Shown: positions 42,498-53,300 of the stretch, one piece after another
How the letters are laid out: the number at the start of each line of letters is the position of its first letter
Position numbering within the stretch: the first letter of the stretch is position 1
Assembly: GCF_016863555.1 (NCBI RefSeq)
Contig: NZ_BOPC01000036.1
Span: 1 to 64,000 of the forward strand
DNA from: Micromonospora qiuiae
Lineage (GTDB): Bacteria > Actinomycetota > Actinomycetes > Mycobacteriales > Micromonosporaceae
Length of the DNA stretch: 64,000 bases
Direction of reading: 5' to 3'
Program-made: the position numbers and the translations under genes
Notes under the pieces: generated by a model
The model's input: only the letters and a program-made list of their open reading frames with translations
Told to the model about the DNA's origin: nothing
Databases searched by the model: none

Positions 42498-43364
42498 ATG
42501 GCTGACCTGCCCACCCCGCTCGTGTCCACCGAGTGGCTGGCCCAACACCTCGACGACCCGAAGCTGCGAATCCTGGACGCCACGGTGCACCTGGCCGCGC
42601 CGACCGAGGCGGGCGGGAAGTGGAGCCAGACGTCCGGTCGCCCCGACTACCTCACCGCCCACATCCCCGGCGCGGCGTTCGCGGACATCATCGACGATTT
42701 CTCCGAGCCGGACGGCGGCTGGTTCACCAAGCCATCTCCCGAACGGTTCGCCGCGGCGGCCGGCCGGCTGGGCATCGGCACCGACACGGCGGTCGTCGTG
42801 TACGCGGCCAACGTGTTCTGGGCCACCCGGCTGTGGTGGCTGCTGCTCGCCAACGGCTTCGACAACGTGGCGGTGCTCGACGGCGGGTTCGGCAAGTGGA
42901 CCGCCGAGGGCCGGCCCACCCGGTCCGGGGCGGAGAGCTACCCGCCGGCGGAATTCGTCGGCACCCCTCGGCCGGAGCTCTTCGCCGAATTCGACGAGGT
43001 CAAGCAGGTGGTGGAGAGCGGCAGCGGCGCCTGCTTGATCAACTCGCTGTCGCCGGAGGACCACCACGCCACCGAGACGATCAGCTACGCGCGGCCGGGC
43101 CGGATCCCGGGCAGCCGCAACGTCTTCGTCGCCGCCCTGCTCGACCCCGCTGACGGGACGTTCCGGCCGGTGCCGGAGCTGCGTGAGATCTTCAAGGAGG
43201 TGCAGGCCCAGCCGGGGCGGAAGGTCACCTACTGCGGCGGCGGGATCGCTGCCACCGGGGACGCCCTGGCGCTGCGCCTGATCGGCGAGACCGACGTGGC
43301 GGTCTACGACGGCTCGCTGTGGGAATGGACCAACGATCCGTCCCTGCCGCTCGAGGTCGGCTGA
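42498..43364 (+). CDS. Sulfurtransferase, two rhodanese domains (SseA-like)
   Basis: The 288-residue thiosulfate- or mercaptopyruvate-type sulfurtransferase has an N-terminal inactive rhodanese domain (VSTEWLAQHLDDPKLRILDA; YAANVFWATRLWWLLL) and a C-terminal active domain with the cysteine loop YCGGGIAATGDALALRL. ATG 42498 has AGGAGG 5 bases upstream. It lies just beyond the suf terminator with its own ribosome-binding site, so it is likely a separate transcript, though functionally near sulfur metabolism. Confidence 0.92.
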   Translation: MADLPTPLVSTEWLAQHLDDPKLRILDATVHLAAPTEAGGKWSQTSGRPDYLTAHIPGAAFADIIDDFSEPDGGWFTKPSPERFAAAAGRLGIGTDTAVVVYAANVFWATRLWWLLLANGFDNVAVLDGGFGKWTAEGRPTRSGAESYPPAEFVGTPRPELFAEFDEVKQVVESGSGACLINSLSPEDHHATETISYARPGRIPGSRNVFVAALLDPADGTFRPVPELREIFKEVQAQPGRKVTYCGGGIAATGDALALRLIGETDVAVYDGSLWEWTNDPSLPLEVG

Positions 43365-43540
43365 GCGCAGCAGCGCTGCCGTAACGGGCGCGAATAATGC
43401 GTGGTCCCGGTGGCGGCACCGACGCAGGATGGTGCGGTGATCGAGCCGTACCCGACGATGCCGCCCACGGTCGCCACGACCACCGCCGTGACCCGGCAGC
43501 GGACCGTGCCCGGGATAGCCTCGCCGCACCGGTCGCTGTC

Positions 43541-44167
43541 GTGACCACGGCGTTCCTCGCCGGCCTGATCGCCGGCTACGGTGTCGCCATCCCGGTCGGC
43601 GCGATCGCCGTACTCATCCTCGGGCTCGCCGTGCGCACCTCGTTCCGGGTCGGTGCGTCCGGCGCGCTCGGGGTGGCCACCGCCGACGGGGTCTGTGCCG
43701 GCGTCGCGGCGTTCGGTGGCGCCATCGTCGCCGGGTGGCTGGCGCCGCTCGCCACGCCGCTGCGGCTGGCCGCGGCGGCGGTGCTGTTCGCCCTCGCCGC
43801 CCACGGGGCGTGGCGGGCCCTGCGCGTTCCCGGCCCGACACGTCCGGCGGGTGAGCGGCGTGGGTTGGACACTCCGGTGCGGGCGTTCGTCGGGATTCTC
43901 GCGCTGACCCTGCTCAACCCGGCCACTGTCGTTTATTTCACGGCGCTGGTGCTCGGCCGGGCGGACCTGGGTGGCTCCGGTACGGCCATCGCCGCCCTCT
44001 TCACCCTCGGGGTGTTCATCGCCTCGGCCAGTTGGCAGTTGCTGATCGCCGCGGGCGGCCGGGTGGTCGGCCGGGTGCTCACCAGCGACCGTGGTCGCCT
44101 GGTCACCGCCCTGCTCTCCAGCGCCATCATCGCGGCCCTCGCCGCCAGCATGCTCTTCAGCCACTGA
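43541..44167 (+). CDS. LysE/RhtB-family amino-acid exporter
   Basis: The 208-residue membrane protein of ~6 helices has the family pattern: N-terminal FLAGLIAGYGVAIPVGAIAV, a second block SGALGVATADGVCAGVAAFG, then LTLLNPATVVYFTALVLG and SWQLLIAAGGRVVGR. GTG 43541 (VTTAFLAG) gives the usual length; the upstream frame is low-complexity. Its stop is directly followed by a duplicated fragment of the VLRF1-family gene found 12 kb away. Confidence 0.85.
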   Translation: MTTAFLAGLIAGYGVAIPVGAIAVLILGLAVRTSFRVGASGALGVATADGVCAGVAAFGGAIVAGWLAPLATPLRLAAAAVLFALAAHGAWRALRVPGPTRPAGERRGLDTPVRAFVGILALTLLNPATVVYFTALVLGRADLGGSGTAIAALFTLGVFIASASWQLLIAAGGRVVGRVLTSDRGRLVTALLSSAIIAALAASMLFSH

Positions 44168-44261
44168 CGGTCGCCGCCGCCCGGGCTGTACACGTGTTGG
44201 TGCGAGAACCCGACGGGGACTCGGCCGGCTGACGCGCGGCCCAGTGCCTCCGGGCTGCGAC
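44168..44261 (+). pseudogene. 3'-end fragment of a VLRF1-family gene (left copy of a direct repeat)
   Basis: Starting immediately after the LysE-type stop, this stretch encodes VAAARAVHVLVREPDGDSAG plus stop and 29 bases beyond. It matches the end of the intact gene at 55652-56317 and its 3' flank (56253-56347), with about nine differences in 95 positions. Several are synonymous; the match continues past the stop codon. The 5' ~200 codons are absent. The 156 bases after it, up to the next gene, show nothing recognisable. Confidence 0.85.
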
Positions 44262-44417
44262 GCCGGAAGGACGAGATGATCGGCTTTGATCACGAGCTGT
44301 AAACGCGATCTTCCTGACAGTGTTGATCGAATGCCGCAGATGCCCGCCCGATGAGGTTGACGAATCGAAATACGCAAGCGAGGGTGGTGATCATTTCTCG
44401 CGGGGGAGGGCGCTCCT

Positions 44418-47276
44418 TTGGTCAATCATGTGTGGTCTTCGGCTGTTCAAGCATGGCCCGGACGATCGCGCCGGATGGCGGTCGCGGTGGCGGTCGCATT
44501 GGTCGGGTCAGGGCTTGGTGTGGTGGCTGGTGGGTCCGAAGTCGCTATCGCGGCCACCGCTGATCCGGATTGCTCGGTGACGGTGGCTGCTGACGAGGCG
44601 GCTGCGGCCGCTTTGGCCGCCGAGTGCGGTGTGGCCGTGGAGGCGTTGAGCGAGCGGACCGAGTTCGAGCAGGTGATGGTGGAGCCGTCGGGTACGCAGA
44701 CGCTGACGGTGGCGGCGGTGCCGCAGCGGATGCGCCGGACTGACGGCTCGTGGGCTGCTATCGATCCGACCCTGTCGGTGGTGGGTGATTCGGTGGTGCC
44801 GGCGGCAACGCTGGCGGATGTCAGGTTCTCGGCGGGCGGGTCGGGACCGATGGCGACATGGCAGGTTGGCGGAGCAGCGTTCACCCTGTCATGGCCGTTA
44901 GGGGCGCTGCCGGTGCCACGACTGGTAGGTGCCACGGCCGTGTATGACGACGTGCTGCCCGGGGTGAACCTGCACGTCACCGCGCTGCTGGAGGGATTCA
45001 CACACTCGGTGGAGATTTCGAGTCCGGCGGCGGCGAATCCCCAGGTGCGCCAGCTGCAGTATGTGATGGGCGGGGACGTGCAGGTTGAGCCGATTGCAGA
45101 TGGTGGGCTGCGGCTGGTCGAACCCGCTGGAGAGACCGTGGCGACCACTTACGCGGCGTCGATGTGGGATTCGTCGCTGGACCCTGCCATCGCTGGTGAG
45201 GTTGAGGCGTCACGCGGTGGTGATCGGGAACAGGCTGAGCCGGCGACCGGCGCGGAGCCGGGGGTCACGTCGAAGCGTACGGATGTGGCCGTCGGGGTCT
45301 CTGAGAACGACCTGACCGTGTTCGTGGACGAGGCCATGCTGGACGATCCGGAGGTTACGTGGCCGGTGTTCGTGGACCCGCCGTTCAACGGGTTGCGGTC
45401 GAAGTGGGCCTACGCGAACAACGCCAACAAGAACTGGGACGTGGGAAACCGTGCCTGGGTTGGGCGCAACTCCTACGACGGTGTGCTGTACCGGTCGTTC
45501 TTCGACTTCAACATCTCGTCGTTGCGGCACGCTGAGACTGTGGTTCTGTCGGCGAAGGTGACGATGGTGCTGGATCACTCGTGGTCGTGTGATCCGACGG
45601 CGGTGCATCTGTACCGCACGAACACGGACGGGATCACGGTTTCCAGCGGCGGCCGGATGAACTGGTCGACGCGGCCGCTGCCGTCGTCGTACCGGTTGAC
45701 GTCGTGGTCAGGTAACGCCAACGAGGCGGGTGGTTGCGGCAAGACCCAACCGGACGCAGATGCGGTGTTCGAGAGCACCACCATGAAGAACGACGTGCAG
45801 GCGCGGGCACGGGCCAACGCGACGACCTACACGGTCGGCCTGTGTGCCTGCAACGCCGACGGCGATTACGAGTCCTCGCAGGGCCGGTGGAAAAAGTTCT
45901 ACACCAACAAGACGTACCTGATCGTGACGTACGACCGGAAGCCGAACCCTCCGGTGGGGCAGGCGTTCTCGGCGACGACGGATTGTTACAAGGCGTGCAC
46001 GTCGCCGGCGGTGGTGCGGACGACGACCCCGACGTTGGTGGCGAGTGTGTCGGATCCGTACAACGGAAATCTGCAGACGACGTTCGAGGTGCGTACGTCG
46101 GCGTCGGCGTCGGCGACGTTGGTGGCGGGCAATTCATCGGCGCCGGTGAAGACGGCGGCGCCGGGTACGGCGAGGTGGCGGGTGCCGTCCGGGTTGGCCA
46201 ACGGGTCGACGTACTACTGGCGAGCGCGCTCCACGGATGAGAACAAGCTGACGGGCGGCTGGTCGACGTGGCAGACGGTGAGTGTGGACACGTCACCGCC
46301 GGTGGTGTCGTCGGTGTCGTCGACGCAGTACCCGCTGCGGGAATGGGGTGCTGTGCTGGGCACCTCAGGAACGTTTGGGCTGACCGGCGGGTCGGATGTC
46401 GCGGAATTCACCTGGTCGGTGAACAGCGGATCGGCGACGACCGTCGCCGCGTCGGGTACGAATCCAAAGACGGCGTCGGTGACGCACAACCCGACGAAGG
46501 ACATGGTCAGCACGCTGAGTGTGGTGGCCAAGGACATCGCCGGCAACACCAGCCAGACCTACCTGCACCAGTTCTGGGTGTCGCCGGTGCCGAACAAGTA
46601 CGCCCGCTGGAAGCTCGACGAGACATCGGGCGGTACGGCGGCGGACTCGGGGTCGGGCGGTAGCGACCTGTCGCCGGGAACGGTGTCGGGGTCGGTGTCG
46701 TTCGTGCCGGGCTATCTGGGCAACGCCGCCTCGTTCAGCGGTGCCGGTGGTGAGATCGCCACGAGCGGGCCGGTGTTGGACACCACCAAGAGCTTCACGG
46801 TGATGGCGTGGGTCCGCGCGTCGGACCTGGCCGCGCACGACTATCAGGTGGTGCTGAGCCAGGACGGTGCGACGGCCAGTCGCTTCCAGCTCATGTACAA
46901 CAAGGACGTCAACGGCGGTGCGGGTGGCTGGTGCTTCGCCATGCGGCCGATCGACGGTGGCGACTCGACGAGCGCCTGTACGGATGGATCCGCCTGGGGA
47001 CTACCGACCGAGGGGATGTGGGTGCACCTGGCCGGGGTGTACGACGCGGCTGCAAACAGGATCCGTGCGTATGTGATGGGTGATCCGGTCAGCTGCGGTG
47101 GCGAGACCGCCGAGACGGCCTTCACCGGGACGTGGTCGGCGACCGGGCCGTTCGCGATCGGCCGAGCGCAGTCGTCGGGTTCGGCCGCGAACCGCTGGCG
47201 TGGAGAGATTGACGACGTTTACGCCTTCCAGCGGACGTTGTCGGCGTTGGAGATCTGCGAACAAGCCATCCAGTGA
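44418..47276 (+). CDS. Secreted LamG-domain protein paired with an Rhs protein
   Basis: The 952-residue exported protein has a signal sequence (MAVAVAVALVGSGLGVVAGG, cleavage region AIA-ATADP). A beta-rich module follows (FFDFNISSLRHAETVVLSAK, resembling DNRLRE-type repeats), then a fibronectin-like segment (STYYWRARSTDENKLTGGWS) and a C-terminal LamG/concanavalin-like domain (YARWKLDETSGGTAADSGSG; SFTVMAWVRASD; WRGEIDDVYAFQRTL). TTG 44418 follows GGGGAGGG 8 bases upstream; GTG 44430 is an alternative. Such proteins commonly precede actinobacterial Rhs toxins, probably aiding wall association or delivery. It ends 60 bases before the Rhs gene. Confidence 0.82.
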   Translation: MVNHVWSSAVQAWPGRSRRMAVAVAVALVGSGLGVVAGGSEVAIAATADPDCSVTVAADEAAAAALAAECGVAVEALSERTEFEQVMVEPSGTQTLTVAAVPQRMRRTDGSWAAIDPTLSVVGDSVVPAATLADVRFSAGGSGPMATWQVGGAAFTLSWPLGALPVPRLVGATAVYDDVLPGVNLHVTALLEGFTHSVEISSPAAANPQVRQLQYVMGGDVQVEPIADGGLRLVEPAGETVATTYAASMWDSSLDPAIAGEVEASRGGDREQAEPATGAEPGVTSKRTDVAVGVSENDLTVFVDEAMLDDPEVTWPVFVDPPFNGLRSKWAYANNANKNWDVGNRAWVGRNSYDGVLYRSFFDFNISSLRHAETVVLSAKVTMVLDHSWSCDPTAVHLYRTNTDGITVSSGGRMNWSTRPLPSSYRLTSWSGNANEAGGCGKTQPDADAVFESTTMKNDVQARARANATTYTVGLCACNADGDYESSQGRWKKFYTNKTYLIVTYDRKPNPPVGQAFSATTDCYKACTSPAVVRTTTPTLVASVSDPYNGNLQTTFEVRTSASASATLVAGNSSAPVKTAAPGTARWRVPSGLANGSTYYWRARSTDENKLTGGWSTWQTVSVDTSPPVVSSVSSTQYPLREWGAVLGTSGTFGLTGGSDVAEFTWSVNSGSATTVAASGTNPKTASVTHNPTKDMVSTLSVVAKDIAGNTSQTYLHQFWVSPVPNKYARWKLDETSGGTAADSGSGGSDLSPGTVSGSVSFVPGYLGNAASFSGAGGEIATSGPVLDTTKSFTVMAWVRASDLAAHDYQVVLSQDGATASRFQLMYNKDVNGGAGGWCFAMRPIDGGDSTSACTDGSAWGLPTEGMWVHLAGVYDAAANRIRAYVMGDPVSCGGETAETAFTGTWSATGPFAIGRAQSSGSAANRWRGEIDDVYAFQRTLSALEICEQAIQ

Positions 47277-47336
47277 GCACCACGCGGTTCATCCCGTTCC
47301 ATCTCTTTCTTGGCAAGCAACGTGGGGAGCAATGCC

Positions 47337-50300
47337 ATGAGCGTTGAAGTCGACAATCCGTCGCGGCGAGTGAAGGCGAAGATCGGTACGGAGCATCGGT
47401 TGCGATTGTTGGCTGCTCCGCTGGCGCTGGTGTTGGCAGTAACGTTGTTCGAGCAGCCTTCGGTGGCCGAGGCGGCGCCGACGTGGGAGCCGCCGAAGCC
47501 GGGCGAGGTCATTGGGCTCAAGGTCACCGACGCCAAGCCGGAGAACTCGCGGGCCGCGTTCTCGGCGGAATCGAGGGTGGTGCGTGGTCCGCGGCCGGTG
47601 GTGTGGCCGGCGGCGGGTACGGCGACAGCCCGCCCGAAGATGGCCGGTGTGGCTCGGGCCGGCAGTCTGCCGGTGACGGTGGCCGCGGTGGAACCGGAAG
47701 GGTTCAGCGCACGGGGCGTGGCCGGGCCGGATGCCGTGTCGGTGCGGGTGTTCGACCGGACGGCCACGGCGCGGGCCGGGGTCCAGGGAGTGCTGTTGAG
47801 CCTGGCCCGCTCGGATGGCAATTCAGGTGCCGGTCGAGTGACCGTCGGATTGGACTATTCGGGATTCGCGCACGCCTTCGGTGGGGACTGGGCGTCGCGG
47901 TTGCGGTTGGTGCAACGTCCCGCCTGTGCTTTGACCACGCCACAGCTGCCGGAGTGCCAAATTTTCACGCCGGTACCGACGGTCAACAACCCTCAGGCAT
48001 CGACGCTGTCGGCGGAGGTGAGCCTGTCGGGCGAGACGATGACGGTGCTGGCCGCGCAGGCGGACCCGGGCGGCGACAACGGCGACTACAAGGCGACGGA
48101 TCTGTCGCCGGCCGGCACCTGGGACGTGTCGAGCCAGACCGGTGACTTCTCCTGGTCCTACGAGATGCGGATGCCTCCTGCGCTGGGTGGCCCCGAGCCC
48201 AACGTGAGCCTTGCCTACTCGTCAGGCAGCGTGGACGGTCTGACGGCCATGTCGAACAACCAGGGTGGTTGGGTTGGTGACGGCTGGGCCTCCTGGCCGG
48301 GCTTCATCGAGCGGCGCTACGCCTCTTGCGCGGACGACAATCCCGGTCACAAAACCGGCGATCTGTGCTGGTTCAACGACAACGCGACCCTGTCCTTGAA
48401 TGGCCGGGCAGGCGAGCTGATCCGTGACGGTTCGGTGTGGCGGCTGAAGGACGACGACGGCACCAAGATCGAGCGGCTCACCGACTCGGGGCGGGACAAC
48501 GGGGACAACGACAACGAGTACTGGAAGCTGACTACCACCGACGGGGTCCAGTACTACTTCGGCTACCACAAGCTGCCGGGCTGGTCGTCTGGCAATCCAG
48601 TGACCAACTCGACGTGGACGGCGCCGGTGTACGGCAACGACTCCGGCGAGCCGTGCTACAACTCGACGTTCGCCAACGCCCGCTGCGATCAGGCGTGGCG
48701 GTGGAACCTCGACTACGTGGTCGACCCGAACGACAACTCCCTGGCCTACTTCTACAATAAGGAGACCGGGGCGTACGGGCGCAACCTGACACCGAGCCAG
48801 CGGACCACCTACGACCGGGGTGGTTACCTGGAGCGCATCGAGTACGGGATGCGTGAGGGCTCCGAGTACAGCGCTGCGGCGCCGCTGCGGGTGGTCTTCG
48901 AGACCAAGGAGCGGTGCCTGTCAAACTGCTGGACGGGGGCGGCGTGGACGTCGGACCCGAAGCCGGCCTCGTGGCCGGACACCCCGTGGGACCAGTACTG
49001 CAAGGCGTCGCCCTGCACCGAGATGGTGTCGCCGACGTTCTGGTCCGCGCGGCGGCTGACCAAGGTCACCGCCCAGCTGCGCAACGGTACCTCGTCGTAT
49101 CGGGATGTAGAGTCCTGGGCGTTGCGGCATGAGTTCATCAATGCCGGCACCGGTGAGGGCACCCCGATGTGGCTGCGTGGCGTGACCCGGACCGGCCATG
49201 TGACCACCGCCGGCGGTGCGATCGTCTCCGACCCGGAGATCACGTTCAACCCGGGAGCAGAGCCGTTGGCGAACCGGGTTGACGGCCCCTCGGATCAACG
49301 CACCGAGTTGAACCGGTGGCGGATCAAGCAGATCCGCACCGAGTCCGGTGGCGACATCCTAATCACCTACTCCGGCCACGACTGCACCCGCAGCAGCCTG
49401 CCGACGCCGCATTCGAACACCAAGCGGTGCATGCCTGCGTACTTCTCCTGGCCGGGCAGTGGTGACCCGACACTCGACTGGTTCCACAAGTACGTGGTCA
49501 CTCGTGTGGACCAGGACGACCTGGTCACCGACCAGCCGAACCAGACCACGTTCTACGACTACCTGGACAACCCAGCGTGGGCGTACAACACCGATGAGCT
49601 GACCAAGGACAAGCACCGCACCTGGGGTGAGTGGCGCGGTTACGGCCGGGTGCGGGTGCGCCAGGGCGACCCGACCAACGGCGTGCAGACCGCGGTCGAG
49701 TACCGCTACCTGCGCGGCATGCATGGTGACAAGCAGCCCAGCGGCACCCGCAGCGTGCAGGTGTCGGACACCTGGGGTGGATCGATCACCGATCATGAGT
49801 CGTTGCAGGGCTTCGTACGGCAGGAGATCACCTACAACGGCGTTGGCGGCGCGGAGGTGTCCTCGACGCTCAATGAACCGTGGAGGTTAGGACCGACCGC
49901 GACGCGCACGCGTAGTGGGGTGACCACCAACGCATGGAAGGTTGACACGGCCTCGACTCGTAGCCGCACTGCACTGGCCAGTGGCGGATTCCGCACTACC
50001 AAAGCCGCCACTACATATAACTCGGACGGCCTACCGGCGGCGGTTGATGATTCCGGTGATGAGGCCATAAGTGGGGATGAGACGTGCACCCGGATCAGCT
50101 ATGCCCGCAACGACGGCATCTGGATGATCGACCGGGTCAGCCAGACTGAGGTGCTGTCGGTGAAGTGCGCTGACGCGGCCACGCCGGCAGCACCCGCCAC
50201 CGTCCTGAAACGGGAGCGGTCGTTCTACGACAGTTACATCAACGACTCGTCGTTCGGTGCGGCTCCGACCAAGGGAAACGCCGTCCGTACCGAGGAACTG

Positions 50301-53300
50301 GAAAGGTTTAGTGGTTCGGCCCCGGTATATGTGCGCACCGCGTCGAACACTTATGACGCCAACGGCCGTGTTATCTCCACGACCGATGCCCGGGGCCACA
50401 CCACCAGCACCGTCTACACCACCAGCAACGGGGGACTGGTCACCCAGACAGTGGTGACCAACCCACTCCAGCACGCGACGACCACCTTGTGGGAGCCAGC
50501 GTGGGAACAGCCCACGAAGGTCACCGACCCGAACGGAGCGGTAACTGACCAGACGTACGATGGGCTGGGACGCCTGACCGACGTGTGGCAGCCCGGGCGG
50601 AACAAGGCCACCCAGACTCCGAGCATGAAGATCAGCTACCTGGTGCGTAACAGTCGCGGACCGACTGCGGTCACCACCGAGACGCTGCTGGTCACCGGCA
50701 GCAACTACCGTAAGTCCGTGGAGTTGTTCGACGGCTTCCTGCGTGCGCGGCAGACCCAGATTCAGGCCACGGGGGGCGGACGGCTGCTGACCGAGACGTT
50801 CCACAACACGCGCGGTGAGGTGGAGTGGACGTCGCAGCCGTACTATGACACAACCAACGGGGCGCCCTCGACGACGCTCGGTACTCCGCAGGGGCAGATC
50901 CCGTCGATTACGCAGAACGTGTACGACGGGGCTGGCCGGCAGACAACGGAGATCCTCAAGGCACTCGGGGTGGAGAAGTGGCGCACGACGATCAGCTACG
51001 GCGGGGACCGGACCCACGTCACCCCACCGGCGGGTGGCACCGCCAGCACCACGATCACCGACGTCAAGGGCCAGGTCGTCAGGCTGCGGCAGTACAAGAA
51101 CCGTGCCGACGTGGGCTCGACCGACCCGGCCAAGTTCGACGAGACGCAGTACACCTACACCCTGCTCGGGCAGCAGAAGACCGTGCGGGACCCGGCGGGC
51201 AACACCTGGTCGTACAACTACGACCTGCGTGGCAGGGAGATCCAGTCGATCGATCCGGACAAGGGCACGACGATCTCCACCTATGACGCGGCGGGTAATG
51301 TGCTCACGAGCACCGCGCCGTTGGGAACCGGAACTGCCACCACCGCCTACACGTACGACGAGTTGGGTCGGAAGATCAGCCTGCGTGACGGCAGCCCGAC
51401 GGGGGCGAAGCGGGCCGAGTGGGTGTACGACACGCTGCCCAACGGCAAGGGCAAGCTAACTTCGGCGACTCGTTACATCGGTGGTCAGGCGTGGATCAAC
51501 CGGACCGACTCATATGATACGTCCGGTCGGCCCACCTCCACGTCACTGGTGGTGCCGTCGTCGGAATCGCAGTTGTGCGCGGCGGCGGCGCCGAACACCT
51601 GCACGTACACCACGACCACTACCTACCGGGTCAACGGTAAGGTCCATCAGGTGACCTTGCCAGCTGCGGCGGATCTGCCATCCGAGCGACTGAACTATGG
51701 CTACAACGACGTTGATGATGAGGGTGGGCTGCTGTCGCCGGTGCAGATATATGAGGCGGTGACCTACAACAAGCTGGGGCAGCTGACCGGGCGGGAGTTC
51801 GGTGCGTACGGCTACCGGGTGGCGGTCGTCTCTGATTACGACGAGCCGACCCGCCGGTTGAAGGGCACCAATGTGGTGCCGGAACTGAAGCCGGAGGCGG
51901 CGAATTGGACGTACGACTACGACCCAGCCGGGAATGTCACCAGGATCAGGGAGCAGCCGCAGGGGCAGGCGGCGGACACGCAGTGCTACGCCTATGACTA
52001 TCTACGCCGCTTGACTCGGGCCTGGACGCCGAACTCCGGTGACTGTGCTGCGAGCCCGACGGTTGGTGGGCTTGGTGGTCCGGCGGCGTACTGGCACTCC
52101 TGGACTTTCGATGTCACCGGTAACCGGCTGACTGAGACCCGGCACGCGGCGACTAACACCCTCTACACCTACACCCACCCTGCGGCCGGGTCGGCCCGCC
52201 CGCATTCGGTCACCAACGTCACCGTCACCGGTAATGCCTCCTGGAGCCGCAACTATGGCTACGACAACGCCGGTAACACTGTCACCCGGCCGACGGCCAG
52301 CGGTGTCACCCAAACCTTGGCCTGGAATCCGGAAGGGCGTGTGGACAGCATCACCGAAGGGGGTGCCACTACCAGTTTCCGTTACGATGCCGATGGCAAC
52401 CGCCTGACCCGGACCGAGGCCACTGGCAGAACGCTCTACCTGCCCGGTGGTCTGGAGGTGCGTTACACCAATTCCACCGCAGCTAAGACCGCGACCCGCT
52501 ACTACAGCCATGCCGGTGCCACGATCGCGATGCGGACCAGTAGCAGCCTGCACTGGATCGTGGGTGATCACCACGGCACCGCCGAGGTGAGCATCAACGC
52601 CACCACTCTGGCCGTTGCCAAACGCCGCACCTTGCCCTACGGCGACACCCGTGGTAGTGAATCCGGCACCTGGCCGTCCCTGATGGACAAGGGATTCGTC
52701 GGCGGCACCAAAGATCCCAGCGGCCTGATCCACATCGGCGCACGAGAATACGATTCCTTCATCGGCCGGTTCATCTCGGTCGACCCGATCATGGACCTCG
52801 CCAACCCGCAACAGATGCACGGGTATGCCTACGCCAACAACTCCCCGGCTACCTACAGCGACCCCACCGGCCTCTACTTCGAAGAAGGAGGCGGCCAGAA
52901 CCGCCGCGCCTACGTCACCAAAACCTCCTCGGGAAAGAGCAAGGTGAAGGTCACGGGGCAGCCGGTGAAGGTAAGCAGGAAGACGACGCCCACTCCCGCT
53001 ACCGCGCTTAGTAAGGGAAAGGGCAAAGGTAGTAGTGGTCCGGGATCGGGTGCCAATTCCAAGGACGGGTTTACCGGTAGCTCCCTCGGCTACCACCAGG
53101 CAAGATGGTGCTTGGACATGGGTCTGCTTGCCTGTGCGAGAGGGATTGTGATCCAGCAAAAAGCCCTCAGCGTGTCGAATCGCCTCGCTGATCAGTTCCG
53201 TTGGTCAACGGGTCGCCGTAATGCCTTCCGTCATTCTTATTGGATGGGACTGATGACGGTTCATGGCTTTACGTATGACCAGGCGATTGAGCTCGGTGTC